A stretch of 64,000 nucleotides of DNA from Paenibacillus methanolicus (lineage in GTDB: Bacteria; Bacillota; Bacilli; Paenibacillales; Paenibacillaceae): contig NZ_VNHS01000002.1 of assembly GCF_008124765.1 (NCBI RefSeq), forward strand, positions 682,001-746,000. The letters run 5' to 3'. Positions 16,109-24,735 of this stretch are shown piece after piece. Both the position numbers and the translations under genes were made by a program. The notes under the pieces are model-generated. The model was not told where the DNA came from. It saw only the letters and a program-made list of their open reading frames with translations, and did not search any database. How positions within the stretch are numbered: position 1 is the stretch's first letter; each line of letters starts with the position of its first letter.

Positions 16109-17091
16109 TAGAGACCCTCCTCTCCGAATTTCTTGGCCAGCCGGTTCGTCAGGACGACGAGGATCAGACCGACGACCGATTTGAAAATACCCGCGACCGT
16201 CGCGTAGCCGAAACGGCCTTGCTGAATGCCGACCCGGTACACGTACGTATCGAAGACGTCCGCGACATGGGCGACCGGTCCGCTCATCATCAAGTAAATT
16301 TGCTCGAAGCCGACGTCCATCACTTGTCCTAGCCGCAGGATGAGCAGAACGATGATCGTGCTCTTGATGCCCGGAATCGTAATGTAACGCATTTGGTTCC
16401 AGCGATTGGCCCCGTCGATGCGAGCTGCCTCATATAAGTCTTGGTTGATGCCCGAGAGCGCCGCGAGGAAAATGATCGTGCCCCAGCCGGCTTCCTTCCA
16501 TATGCTCTGCGCCGTCAGCATGCCCCAGAAGTAGTTCGGTTCGATCAGGAACGCGACCGGCTTGCCGCCGAACTGCTCGATCAGCTTGTTGACGATCCCG
16601 TCCGCCTGGCCGAAGAGCAGGAAGCAAATCCCCGCGATGACGACCCACGACAGGAAGTGCGGCAGGTACACGATCGTCTGCACGATCCGCTTGAACACCA
16701 TAAGCCGAACCTCGTTCAGGAGCAGCGCCAATATAATCGGAATCGGGAAGAAGAAGACGATGTTCAGCAGGCTGATCGCCATCGTGTTGCGGAATAGAAT
16801 CATGAAGTCCGGATTGCTGAAGAACTCCGCGAAATACTTGAACCCTACCCATTCGCTGTCCCAGAAGCCAAGGAACGGCGAGTAATTCTGAAATGCTAAG
16901 CTGAGGCCCCACATCGGAAAATACTTGAAGACTAAGAAGAACAGCAGACCGGGAACGGCGAGCAGGTACAAATATTTGTCCCGCTTGAATGCCTTCTTCC
17001 ACTCGTGCAGCGCCCCCGGCTTGCTCCCGGGCTTCGCTTGCGACGGAAGATAGGCGGCTCCTTCCTGCACACGTTCGATTGGTAACGACAA
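16105..17091 (-). CDS. CUT1 sugar ABC permease (LplB/YteP-like)
   Basis: A 328-residue MalF-type permease with about six helices after a hydrophilic N terminus. Signature features are FLVFKYFPMWGLSLAFQNYS at the first helix and the EAA loop DLYEAARIDGANRWNQMRYI near residue 225. It ends LAKKFGEEGLY, the standard LplB terminus. It is the first gene of the three-gene operon, translationally coupled to the next permease. An AraC-type membrane regulator is encoded upstream on the same strand, likely its controller. Confidence 0.92.
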   Translation of the reverse strand: MSLPIERVQEGAAYLPSQAKPGSKPGALHEWKKAFKRDKYLYLLAVPGLLFFLVFKYFPMWGLSLAFQNYSPFLGFWDSEWVGFKYFAEFFSNPDFMILFRNTMAISLLNIVFFFPIPIILALLLNEVRLMVFKRIVQTIVYLPHFLSWVVIAGICFLLFGQADGIVNKLIEQFGGKPVAFLIEPNYFWGMLTAQSIWKEAGWGTIIFLAALSGINQDLYEAARIDGANRWNQMRYITIPGIKSTIIVLLILRLGQVMDVGFEQIYLMMSGPVAHVADVFDTYVYRVGIQQGRFGYATVAGIFKSVVGLILVVLTNRLAKKFGEEGLY

Positions 17092-17464
17092 CTGAGCATC
17101 CCTCCGCTATTGGACGAGCCGGAATCGCTCGCTCCTTGTGATGTCTGCATCGTATCGCGCCGCCAAGAAACGCCGCAATGACCATTATTTGAGCGGATCT
17201 GCACGCATCGGGCGAGGATGCTAACATCCCGCCGCAGCAAGGCTTTGCGGACGCCAGGTGTCGCAAGATTTGCCGGTATGGCAGGCAAAAAACGAGAAAT
17301 GGGCATCCCTTTTTGGGGCGTCTCCGCCCCTTGGACCCCATTTAGAGTAAAAGATGACACCGCATGTCGCGCGGGCGTTAGACCTCTAAGCGCCTTTTGG
17401 CAAAAAAAGATCCTCTGAGGTCCCTCCGGGAGCCGAGGGATTTGCCCTCTGGACCGCACAACTA
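17092..17464. other. Intergenic region before the repeat cluster
   Basis: No gene seen. A GC hairpin block GGGGCG-TCTC-CGCCCC followed by TTGGACCCC (17315-17339) is a member of the REP-like family found near 27.75, 28.03 and 58.48 kb. The promoter of the permease operon should be here but no near-consensus sequence was found. Confidence 0.4.
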
Positions 17465-17560
17465 CCCTCCTCCCACCTCCTCCGCCGAGGAGGCTCCAAG
17501 CTAATGCTTCCGAAGCGCGCTTTCCGTCGGAAACCACTGAAGCGCTGCCCTCTGGACTCC
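17465..17560 (+). repeat. Dispersed intergenic repeat, copy E (diverged)
   Basis: The first 35 bases (17465-17499) are identical to 58584-58618 in copy D, including the hairpin CTCCTCCGCCGAGGAGG. The following TGCTTCCGAAG and the tail CCCTCTGGACTCCCGG match the family but the middle is diverged or deleted. Confidence 0.75.
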
Positions 17561-17637
17561 CGGTTTCTTGCGGGCATGTTGGGTTGGTGGTAAGCGGTGG
17601 CATTCGTGCGGCCCTCATGGACGGCATTCGGAGTTGC

Positions 17638-17760
17638 AATAACGACACAGGCGTCGTTATTGACGGCGTGGATGGCGATCGGATGAGTAATAACGATGCA
17701 GGCGTCGCTATTGGCCGTGTGGACGGCATGAGGATGAGCAATAACGACATAGTCGCTATT
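17638..17760. repeat. Three tandem 51-bp hairpin repeats
   Basis: AATAACGAY recurs at 17638, 17689 and 17740, exactly 51 bp apart. Each is followed within 3-6 nt by its reverse complement (GTCGTTATT or GTCGCTATT), so every unit forms a 9-bp hairpin. A plus-strand frame with 17-residue repeats (SNNDAGVAIGRVDGMRM) runs through but has no ribosome-binding site. Nothing else in the window resembles it. Confidence 0.75.
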
Positions 17761-17966
17761 GACGGAGCGGAAGGCTGCGGATGAGCAAAAATTGGTGGAC
17801 AAATCTTACTTTGAGTTCTACTCCCCTTCAGGTCGCTTTTTTTGCTTGATCCCGAGCATGTGGTGAAAAATGTACCTCCCCCTCATTAGCACACTTCTTT
17901 GGCGCGCTTCTTGCCGGAAATCAAACCGCCCCTTCCTCTGCTCTCGAAGCGACGCAAACCAACACG

Positions 17967-17994
17967 AAAAGAGCCCGCGCTGCGGACTCTTTTT
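17967..17994. terminator. Bidirectional terminator between operons
   Basis: GAGCCCGC and GCGGACTC (one mismatch) with a short GCT loop, flanked by AAAA on the left and TTTTT on the right. It can stop the AraC-regulator transcript running leftward through repeats A and B. Confidence 0.65.
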
Positions 17995-18032
17995 CGACAG
18001 TAAAGAATTTATATCTTCTCATAGGGAAATCC

Positions 18033-18196
18033 CACTGAAGCTTTGTCCGTCAGGCCAAAAGCGTACCAGCTCGAAGCAACCCGCCGACCGCGAACAAGCG
18101 AACCAGTACGAAAGCTGGAGTCCTGAGCGTTTACAAAGGAAAACGCACTTCGGAAGCATACGCTAGGGCAAAGCCCTGTGGTTCCCCTCATCGGAG
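18033..18196 (-). repeat. Dispersed intergenic repeat, copy A
   Basis: Read on the minus strand it carries, in order, GAGGGGAACC, a GGGCTTTGCCC hairpin, TATGCTTCCGAAG, GCGTTTTCCTTTGTAAACGC, CTCAGGACTCC, CTTGTTCGCGGTCGGCG, and CTGACGGACAAAGCTTCAGTG. It is head-to-tail with copy B, and both lie downstream of the AraC regulator gene. Confidence 0.85.
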
Positions 18197-18450
18197 GGCA
18201 ATGCTGTCAGGTTAAGGAAAAACCTCCACTGAAGCCAACCGTGACCTATAGTTGACAGTCTTGTGTCTTAGGACGGACTTCAACACCCACTGAAGCTTTG
18301 TCCGTCAGGACAGAAGCGTGCTCCGCTCAAACCCAATCGCCGACCGCGAACAAGTGCGCCAGCACGAAAAAGGGAGTCCTGAGCGTTTTCAAAGGAAAAC
18401 GCACTTCGGAAGCATAGGCTTGGGCAAAGCCCTTTGGTTCCCCTCGGAGG
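18197..18450 (-). repeat. Dispersed intergenic repeat, copy B
   Basis: The minus strand has all blocks of the family: GAGGGGAACCAAAGGGCTT, the GCGTTTTCCTTTGAAAACGC hairpin, CTGACGGACAAAGCTTCAGTG, CTGTCAACTATAGG, and the terminal CCTTAACCTGACAGCATTG at 18199-18217, followed by CCCTCCGATGAGG. It begins 15 bp after the AraC stop codon and resembles copy D closely over about 250 bp. Confidence 0.88.
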
Positions 18451-18464
18451 AGGGGGAGGAAACC

Positions 18465-20783
18465 CTAAGAAGCCGATTCCCGGTACTGGCCGGGCGTGAC
18501 GCCGACTTGTTTCTTGAAGACGCGGATGAAGTTTTTCGGCTGATAGCCGACCTTCTCGGAGATGACGTTCACGGGCAGATCGGTCTCGGTCAAGTATCGC
18601 TTCGCCTGGTCGACCCGGATGCCGGTCAAATATTCGATGAACGATATGCCCATCTTTTTCTTGAACAGTTTGCTCAAATAATGCGAACTGATTTCGCACA
18701 TTTGCGCGCATTGATCCAGCGACACGTCCGTGGCATAATGCTCGTCCAAATAGCGCACCACCTGATCGACCACATGCTCGTACGCCTGGCTTTGGCTGCC
18801 TTGCACCGAGGAAGCAATCGGCGTCAACAGCCGCGCGTCGATCCAGTCGTGCAATTCCTGGGCCGTCGTATGGCGAATCATCTCATCGTACGGGTTCGAA
18901 TCGTGGGCGAATAGCTGATCCGACTGGATGCCAAGCAAATACGCCATGCGCAACAGCGTCGTCAGCAGCTGCTGGTACGTCATCCGGATGAGTTCCGGCC
19001 GATTGACGTTCGGGGCGAGCGCGCGGGAGAACTCATCCAACATGCGCCGCGCCTCCGCCAAATCGCCCAGCTGCAGCGAGTTCTCGATCTGCGCTTCGAT
19101 CTCGACCGGGTAGCGGTACTGAATATTCGGATACGACCGGTCGGAGCTGCTGATCAGCTTGCCGCTGCCGACGAGGAAGCGGGATCGAACCGCGAGCACC
19201 GCCTCCTGGTACAGCTGAGGCAGGGCGGCGACGGAGTCCGCGATCTCGCTTAGTCCGATCGTGATCGGCACTTTGAGGTAACTGGCGAAGCGCTCGCGCA
19301 TGAGCTCGGCGGCCGCCTCGGTTCCTTCGCGCCACTTGCTCTCCTCGCCCTCGTCGTTCATGAGCCAGATCGCCACCTGGTCGTCCAACAGCTGAATGAC
19401 GATGCCGTCCAGGCCGGTCTCCTCCGCGGCGATCGTATCCATCGCCATGTTCTTGATCGTGAAGACGATGAGGTCCTTGTCCTTCTCCGTGAACCGCTTC
19501 TCCCCGTCTCGCGACGGATCGTACGCCACGAGGAGAACGCGGTGCCGGCGGAACGCCGGAATATTGTAACGTTGGAACACTTGCGCCAGCTGCGGCTCGG
19601 AATAGTGGGAGAAGTGCCCCTGCAGCAGCTGAAGCGCGAAGCTCTCGCGAATGATCGGAATTTGGCGGTTGACCAAATCCTCTAGCTGTACCGCCTGCTC
19701 GCTGAGCTCCTTCCACCTCCGGCTGACGTAGCCCATCTCATCCTGAATGCCTTCGCTTTCCTTCCCGCCGCGCACGAGCGTCAGGAGGCTGGCGACCGGC
19801 TGATAAGCTTTGCGCGTGCCGAGCGAGGAGATGACGACCCCAAGCAGCAGGAAGAAGACGACGATCGCCAGCGTAATATATGCGATGCCGTTCGCCTGCT
19901 TGTTTAATTGCTGAACCGGGATCATATCGGTGTACGTCCAACCGTTGAAGGCCGACTTGATCGGCGTAACCTGATAATCGACGCCGTCCCACTCGTAGAT
20001 GAAACTTTGTTCGGATTCCGCCTGCGCGTGAACCTTCTTATATAACGGCTCGGGCGGCTGTTCGGACCCGACATGGGCAATAATGGTTCCATCCGCGCCG
20101 AAAATGAAGATCCGTTCTCCCTCATACGTGCGGAACTTCTCGATCATCGTGCGGAACTGAGCGTCGTCGATGCGGATAAAAATCAAGCCGACGGCCGCAC
20201 CCGTCTGCAGCGGCGCCCGCAGTACGAGCGTCACCTCCGAAGGCTTGGGCGATGGCAAGAATGGATACGATTCGGTCGTCCACTTAAAGCGAACCTCGCC
20301 GCTTAATTCATCATATAATTGCCGGATTTGATCCGTTGCGTCCACCCGAACGCCGCCGAACGTCGGAGACTGAATATAGCTGTCCGCCCACGTATACATG
20401 GCGATATCGCGAATTTCCTGATTGGCGCTTTGGAACGCGGACAGATTCTGAAAGATGCCGGAATAGAAGGAGGCATAATTCTCGTCCCGCAATTCCTGCA
20501 AGTCGGAGGAAAAGAAGGAGCTTAACATCAATTGCATCGCGTTGTTCTGCACCCGGTCGAGCGTCTGGTCGATCGTGGCGGAAGCATTGCTGAGCAAGCG
20601 GATGTTCGATTCGCTCACTTCGCGTTTGATCGTGGAGGATGAATACAGGTAGCTGAAGATGCCCACGAATATGATCGGCAAAACCGAGGCTAATATCGAA
20701 ATGGTAATCATCCGCCGCATGAGAAGATCGCGTTTCGGACGAAATATTCGGATAGGCGGCAGGAAGCGAGCGAACTTCGACAT
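18465..20783 (-). CDS. Membrane-bound AraC-family regulator with cache-type sensor (YtdP/YesS-like)
   Basis: A 772-residue protein: N-terminal helix at about residues 25-47 (ITISILASVLPIIFVGIFSY), an extracellular cache-like sensor to about 295, a second helix ITLAIVVFFLLLGVVISSLG, a long cytoplasmic linker domain, and two C-terminal AraC helix-turn-helix motifs (DQCAQMCEISSHYLSKLFKK and PVNVISEKVGYQPKNFIRVF) at about 670-765. Such one-component regulators sense an extracellular sugar and activate an adjacent CUT1 transporter, here the operon just downstream. A TATAAT-like -10 lies at 20825-20830. The stop is immediately followed by repeat B. Confidence 0.9.
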   Translation of the reverse strand: MSKFARFLPPIRIFRPKRDLLMRRMITISILASVLPIIFVGIFSYLYSSSTIKREVSESNIRLLSNASATIDQTLDRVQNNAMQLMLSSFFSSDLQELRDENYASFYSGIFQNLSAFQSANQEIRDIAMYTWADSYIQSPTFGGVRVDATDQIRQLYDELSGEVRFKWTTESYPFLPSPKPSEVTLVLRAPLQTGAAVGLIFIRIDDAQFRTMIEKFRTYEGERIFIFGADGTIIAHVGSEQPPEPLYKKVHAQAESEQSFIYEWDGVDYQVTPIKSAFNGWTYTDMIPVQQLNKQANGIAYITLAIVVFFLLLGVVISSLGTRKAYQPVASLLTLVRGGKESEGIQDEMGYVSRRWKELSEQAVQLEDLVNRQIPIIRESFALQLLQGHFSHYSEPQLAQVFQRYNIPAFRRHRVLLVAYDPSRDGEKRFTEKDKDLIVFTIKNMAMDTIAAEETGLDGIVIQLLDDQVAIWLMNDEGEESKWREGTEAAAELMRERFASYLKVPITIGLSEIADSVAALPQLYQEAVLAVRSRFLVGSGKLISSSDRSYPNIQYRYPVEIEAQIENSLQLGDLAEARRMLDEFSRALAPNVNRPELIRMTYQQLLTTLLRMAYLLGIQSDQLFAHDSNPYDEMIRHTTAQELHDWIDARLLTPIASSVQGSQSQAYEHVVDQVVRYLDEHYATDVSLDQCAQMCEISSHYLSKLFKKKMGISFIEYLTGIRVDQAKRYLTETDLPVNVISEKVGYQPKNFIRVFKKQVGVTPGQYRESAS

Positions 20784-20975
20784 GGGGACACCCTCTCTAG
20801 ATGTACGTCTAGGCTATCTTCTCTATTATAGCGTACATGTCCTCCTCCTTCATACCCTTGCGCGGCAGCAAAAAAAGACGCGAAAGACGCCGCCGCGCTT
20901 CCGTTCCCGAAGCGAAAATCGGCGCCTCTGCGTGGTACTTTTACCCACGAAAGCATTAAAGGATATTCGCCCATT

Positions 20976-20995
20976 TTGTCGAATATAGTCGACAA
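20976..20995. promoter_or_regulatory. Inverted Spo0A-box-like site before the diguanylate cyclase gene
   Basis: TTGTCGA-ATATAG-TCGACAA is a perfect 7-bp inverted repeat. The left arm with the next base is TTGTCGAA, the consensus Spo0A box; the right arm reads TTGTCGAC on the minus strand. It is about 30 bp upstream of the start codon, in a position for repression or activation by phosphorylated Spo0A. Confidence 0.55.
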
Positions 20996-21023
20996 TGAAA
21001 AATTCGGTTTAGGATGTGCGAGC

Positions 21024-22649
21024 ATGTCTCTTCTGCCCAAACTTCAGACGCGAGGCATCCGGCTGGCCGCGGTATTGACGCTGCTGGTCGCGACGGCCGT
21101 TCTGTCCGCGCTGCTTATTCAGCTGATCGCTTCGTACCAATCCGAGAAAGACACGTTAATCGATACGACTTTGACGCTCAACTACTCGAACGCCCACAAG
21201 ATCGCCGGCACGATCGACTCCTTGTTCACGGCAATGCGCGGCAGCCTGAAGACGACGGCCGAATACGTCTCCGGCACGGACAATTTCGAAGTCGGCGATA
21301 TCCAGACCGAACTGGAGCTGATCCGGACGACGAGCCGTTATTTCAACTCGCTGACCTGGGTTGACGAGACCGGCTACGTGCACAGCATCGCGCCGATCAG
21401 CGTCGGTCTCAAGGGCAAGACGGTCAATACGGGATTGACGAAGGTCGCTCTCGACCTTAGACGTCCCTATTCCTCCGAGCCTTATATTGCCCCGAGCGGC
21501 CGCTTAATCGTTATGCTGACGGAGCCGGTGTACGATCGGGCCGGCGAATACCGCGGCATATTGATCGGTTCGATCTACTTGCAGGAAAGCAACATACTAT
21601 ACGAAATTCTCGGCAACAACGTCGTGGACGAAACCGGCTCCTACTTCTATGTCACCGGGCCGGACGGACGTATTCTGTATCACCCCGACCATGCCCGGAT
21701 CGGGGACAACACCGATACCAATCCCGTTGTCCATAAACTGCGGGATGGACTGAACGGCAAGCAGCAAGTGACGAATACCAAAGGGATTCCGATGCTGGCG
21801 GCCTATGTATCCGTTCACCAAAACCGTTGGGGGGTCGTCCAACAGACGCCCGTTGCCGCGGTGCATGAGAAGCTTACCGCCAATCTTCGCCAGCAGGTGC
21901 TCTACATGCTCGCGCCGTTCCTGCTTCTGCTGCTGGCCGTCGTCTTCATCGCGCGCAAGCTGGCTCATCCATTCGTCTCGCTTGCGGACACGGTCAAGCA
22001 GATGTCCGAGGGTACCTATGCGCCGATCGCGCATACGAAGCCCCACTGGAACCGCGAGGCGGAGCTGCTGACCAAGACGGTCATCTTCGCGATGGAGGAA
22101 ATGCGCAAAAACAACACGCAGCTCATCCGCGAGGCTTCCACAGATCCGCTAACCGAACTGAAAAACCGCCGCACGATGACAGACATCATGGAAGGCTGGT
22201 TCGAGGCGCGCTTGCGTTTCTCCATCGTCATTCTGGACATCGATCACTTCAAATCCGTCAATGACACGTTCGGCCATCCAACGGGGGACGAGGTGCTAAA
22301 GTCGCTCGCGCACGTATTGAGCCAGTCCGTCCGCCGCAGCGATATTTGCTGCCGGTACGGCGGCGAGGAATTCGTCCTCCTCTTCCCGGGCTTGCATGCG
22401 AACGAAGCGTTCGCCCAGGCCGAGCGGATTCGCAGAAAGGTCGAACGGATGGCGACGCCGATCGGCCGTAACGTGACGATCTCCATGGGCATTGCCGAAT
22501 ATCCGTGCCATGCCGAATCGATGGAAGCGCTGATCGACGCGGCCGACCGGGCTATGTACGCAGCCAAACAGAATGGACGCAACCGGACGGTCGTGGCGAT
22601 TTCGAAGGAAGCGGCGGAGACGGTTACGCAGCCGGAGATTGGGGAATAA
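21024..22649 (+). CDS. Membrane diguanylate cyclase with dCache sensor
   Basis: A 541-residue protein making c-di-GMP from two GTP. It has a first helix at about 12-34, an extracellular dCache domain (with IAPISVGLKGKTVNTG and SEPYIAPSGRLIVMLTEPV), a second helix near 292-310, a HAMP-like linker, and a GGDEF domain from about 370. The catalytic motif reads GGEEF near residue 445, the active variant, with LDIDHFKSVNDTFGHPTGD upstream. An RxxD inhibitory site is not evident at the usual spot. The ATG used follows TTTAGGA; an earlier in-frame TTG lies inside the Spo0A-box palindrome. Confidence 0.9.
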   Translation: MSLLPKLQTRGIRLAAVLTLLVATAVLSALLIQLIASYQSEKDTLIDTTLTLNYSNAHKIAGTIDSLFTAMRGSLKTTAEYVSGTDNFEVGDIQTELELIRTTSRYFNSLTWVDETGYVHSIAPISVGLKGKTVNTGLTKVALDLRRPYSSEPYIAPSGRLIVMLTEPVYDRAGEYRGILIGSIYLQESNILYEILGNNVVDETGSYFYVTGPDGRILYHPDHARIGDNTDTNPVVHKLRDGLNGKQQVTNTKGIPMLAAYVSVHQNRWGVVQQTPVAAVHEKLTANLRQQVLYMLAPFLLLLLAVVFIARKLAHPFVSLADTVKQMSEGTYAPIAHTKPHWNREAELLTKTVIFAMEEMRKNNTQLIREASTDPLTELKNRRTMTDIMEGWFEARLRFSIVILDIDHFKSVNDTFGHPTGDEVLKSLAHVLSQSVRRSDICCRYGGEEFVLLFPGLHANEAFAQAERIRRKVERMATPIGRNVTISMGIAEYPCHAESMEALIDAADRAMYAAKQNGRNRTVVAISKEAAETVTQPEIGE

Positions 22650-22651
22650 CC

Positions 22652-22695
22652 AAAAAGACTTGCCCGCGGTCCATTGCCGCAAGGCAAGTCTCTTT
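22652..22695. terminator. Bidirectional terminator
   Basis: GACTTGCC and GGCAAGTC enclose a GC-rich loop, with A-runs left and CTTT right. It follows the diguanylate cyclase gene directly and on the minus strand has UUUUU, so it also ends the pseudogene/MATE transcript. Confidence 0.65.
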
Positions 22696-22730
22696 GACGT
22701 CCGCCGTGACCCTCAGCGCTCGACGGCGTC

Positions 22731-23108
22731 CTACGTTCGACGCTCCAGCGGAATATGGAGTTCGAATACCGACATCCCATCCTCTTCGCCTGCAAACTCG
22801 TCCAGCCGCTCGAACTCGTAATCGTCCACGACGTCGTACGTCTGCTGAGACGTAAAACCAGACCAGATGGAAATAATCCACGCCTGACCGTATTCGGCCG
22901 GCTTGCCCCGGAAGCTTACGACGACCGCCTCGCCGCCCGGGAGCCGCTATTGGACCATGCCTTCCGGCAGCGCGTCGGGCACTTCCTCTGCTTCGAACCC
23001 GGCCGTGTACGCGAAATCCTGTCCGGGTCCGAAGGGCGGTTCGTAAGCGTACAACCCGAATTTCGCCGGCCAACGACCTGATGCGTTGTCCGAGCTGCTC
23101 CAGCCCAA
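22731..23108 (-). pseudogene. GyrI-like effector-binding domain protein, broken
   Basis: The minus-strand frame encodes FGLYAYEPPFGPGQDFAYTA, a run ending LPEGMVQ, then an in-frame TAG (22947-22949), then RLPGGEAVVVSFRGKPAEYG and finally DDYEFERLDEFAGEEDGMSV with FELHIPLERR. This is the pattern of the AraC/GyrI effector-binding fold (beta strands, the Gly-x-Tyr start of the second repeat, and a final IPL strand). Both the expected N terminus and any DNA-binding domain are missing, because a TAA (stop of the MATE gene) is in the same frame 12 nt before the first possible TTG. It is probably a decayed remnant; readthrough of the amber codon cannot be ruled out. Confidence 0.65.
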
Positions 23109-23120
23109 ATTTATTCGATC

Positions 23121-24623
23121 TTACGACGTCGTGGAATACTCTTCATTTTTACTATAAGAGAACATATGTTCCGTGTCAATCCTCTTCCGATATCGCCGCA
23201 CCCATAAAAACGCGAAGCAAACGCCGCGCGCGATCTCGTCCAGTATCATGGCCAATAGCACGCCCTTCAGCCCCCAGCCGAACGCCGCGCCGAACGCATA
23301 AGCCCCGCCCGTCGAGACGAACCACATGCCGATAACGGACATCGCCGCCACCGGCCGAGCGCCGCCTACCACGTTCAAGGCGCCAGAGAGGCAGAAAGGA
23401 ATGACTCGCAGCGCCTGCCACGCGATGCATAACGCGAGCAACGGCAGCGATGCGGCAATGACCGCCTCATCTCCCGTGAATAGACGCAAGACCGGCTCCC
23501 CTGCCAGCCAGAGCCCCGCCGATGAGACGAGGATAAGAAGCGTGCCGGCTTGAATCGCCCGCAAAGGCCCGCGCCTCACGCGTTCATGCAAACCGGCTCC
23601 GTGCCAATGGCCGATCTGAATCGCCAGCGCGCCGCCGACCGCCGACGCGATCATCCACGGGAACTGCTCGACCGTCTGCAAGTAAGTGTACGCCGCGAGC
23701 GGAACCGGTCCGAGCGACGAAATGACGGCAAGCAGCACAAGCTGAGAGAAGCCCCACGACATCGCCGTTACGGAAACCGGCAGACCGATGGCGAGTATTT
23801 CCCGCATAAGTCCGCGGCCCGCGCCGCGAAAATCCGCCCGACCCAAGCGCGGCCGAAACGTTCGCCACAGGACGAAGAGCGCCGCCGCCAGCGCGGCTAG
23901 CCGACTGATCACGGTGGAGAGCGCCGATCCTTCGACACCTATCGCGGGAATGGAGCCCGCGCCGAAGATGAGGGCGTAGTTGAGCAGCAGATGCATTCCG
24001 TTCATGGCGACGGTAATGACCATCGGCCCTTTGGTGTTGCCCGTATTGCGGATCAAGGCGTTCACGACGAGATGCAGCGTGATGACGATCAGCGCCGTGC
24101 CGACGATAGCCAGGTAGTCGCTCGCGTAGCCGCGTACCTCTCCGGGCACGCCCATCAGCCGCAGCACCCAGCCGGAGCCGAAAGCGAAGAACGCCCCGCC
24201 AGCAAGCCCGAACGCGATATTCACCTGGATCGCGATCGCCGCCGTCTTGCGGGCTTTGTCCCATTGCCGCGCGCCCCACATCCGGGCCAGAATGGCGCCC
24301 GCGCCCGCGTTGACGACCGTAAACAGCATCATCGCCGCCTGCAAAATTTGATTCGAGACGCCGACGGCGGACACCGCGTTGTCGCCGATCCGGCTCACCA
24401 TGAGCGTATCGACGGTGCCCATTAGAAATTGCAGCATCAGCTCGATGCCGATCGGCCAGGACAAGCGCCATAAGCCGAGCTTGGCGGCTTCGCGATCATC
24501 GGCGGCTCCGACTGAAGATGAACCTGACGTTCCGGTTGAGGCATCCGAAGAACGGTGTTCGGGGGAAGAGACGCCTTCTAGTTGTCCGAGCTCTCTCTCC
24601 TGCCCTAAATTTGTGCGTTTCAT
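23121..24623 (-). CDS. MATE-family multidrug/organic cation exporter
   Basis: A 500-residue membrane protein with about 12 helices in two repeats, exporting compounds by Na+ or H+ antiport. Typical stretches are WPIGIELMLQFLMGTVDTLM in helix 1 and GDNAVSAVGVSNQI after it, matching the first MATE repeat, and SALNVVGGARPVAAMSVIGM in the second. The chosen ATG (MKRTNLGQ) precedes a polar 60-residue N terminus; an earlier ATG lies inside the terminator hairpin of the GH42 gene. The nearby GyrI-like remnant could once have been its sensor. Confidence 0.88.
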   Translation of the reverse strand: MKRTNLGQERELGQLEGVSSPEHRSSDASTGTSGSSSVGAADDREAAKLGLWRLSWPIGIELMLQFLMGTVDTLMVSRIGDNAVSAVGVSNQILQAAMMLFTVVNAGAGAILARMWGARQWDKARKTAAIAIQVNIAFGLAGGAFFAFGSGWVLRLMGVPGEVRGYASDYLAIVGTALIVITLHLVVNALIRNTGNTKGPMVITVAMNGMHLLLNYALIFGAGSIPAIGVEGSALSTVISRLAALAAALFVLWRTFRPRLGRADFRGAGRGLMREILAIGLPVSVTAMSWGFSQLVLLAVISSLGPVPLAAYTYLQTVEQFPWMIASAVGGALAIQIGHWHGAGLHERVRRGPLRAIQAGTLLILVSSAGLWLAGEPVLRLFTGDEAVIAASLPLLALCIAWQALRVIPFCLSGALNVVGGARPVAAMSVIGMWFVSTGGAYAFGAAFGWGLKGVLLAMILDEIARGVCFAFLWVRRYRKRIDTEHMFSYSKNEEYSTTS

Positions 24624-24686
24624 TTGCGGCTTCACTTTCTTTCCGTTTCGGTTTGAAGCAGCGCAGTCCCCATCGCGCTGCGCCGC

Positions 24687-24719
24687 AAAAACAAGCCGGA
24701 GCGCAGCGCCCCGGCTTGT
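24687..24719 (-). terminator. Terminator of the GH42 gene
   Basis: ACAAGCCGG and CCGGCTTGT form a 9-bp stem with an 11-nt loop and five U on the minus strand, 17 bp beyond the beta-galactosidase stop. Confidence 0.75.
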
Positions 24720-24735
24720 CATGTGCGATGAAGCT

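Noticed and set aside
17638-17760. CRISPR array
   Set aside because: Only three units, the repeats are imperfect and the inter-hairpin sequences resemble each other, unlike unique spacers; no cas genes.
17386-17802. Minus-strand frames through the tandem hairpin repeats
   Set aside because: No ribosome-binding site, Pro/Thr/Arg-biased composition, and they exist in several frames because the repeat period is a multiple of three.
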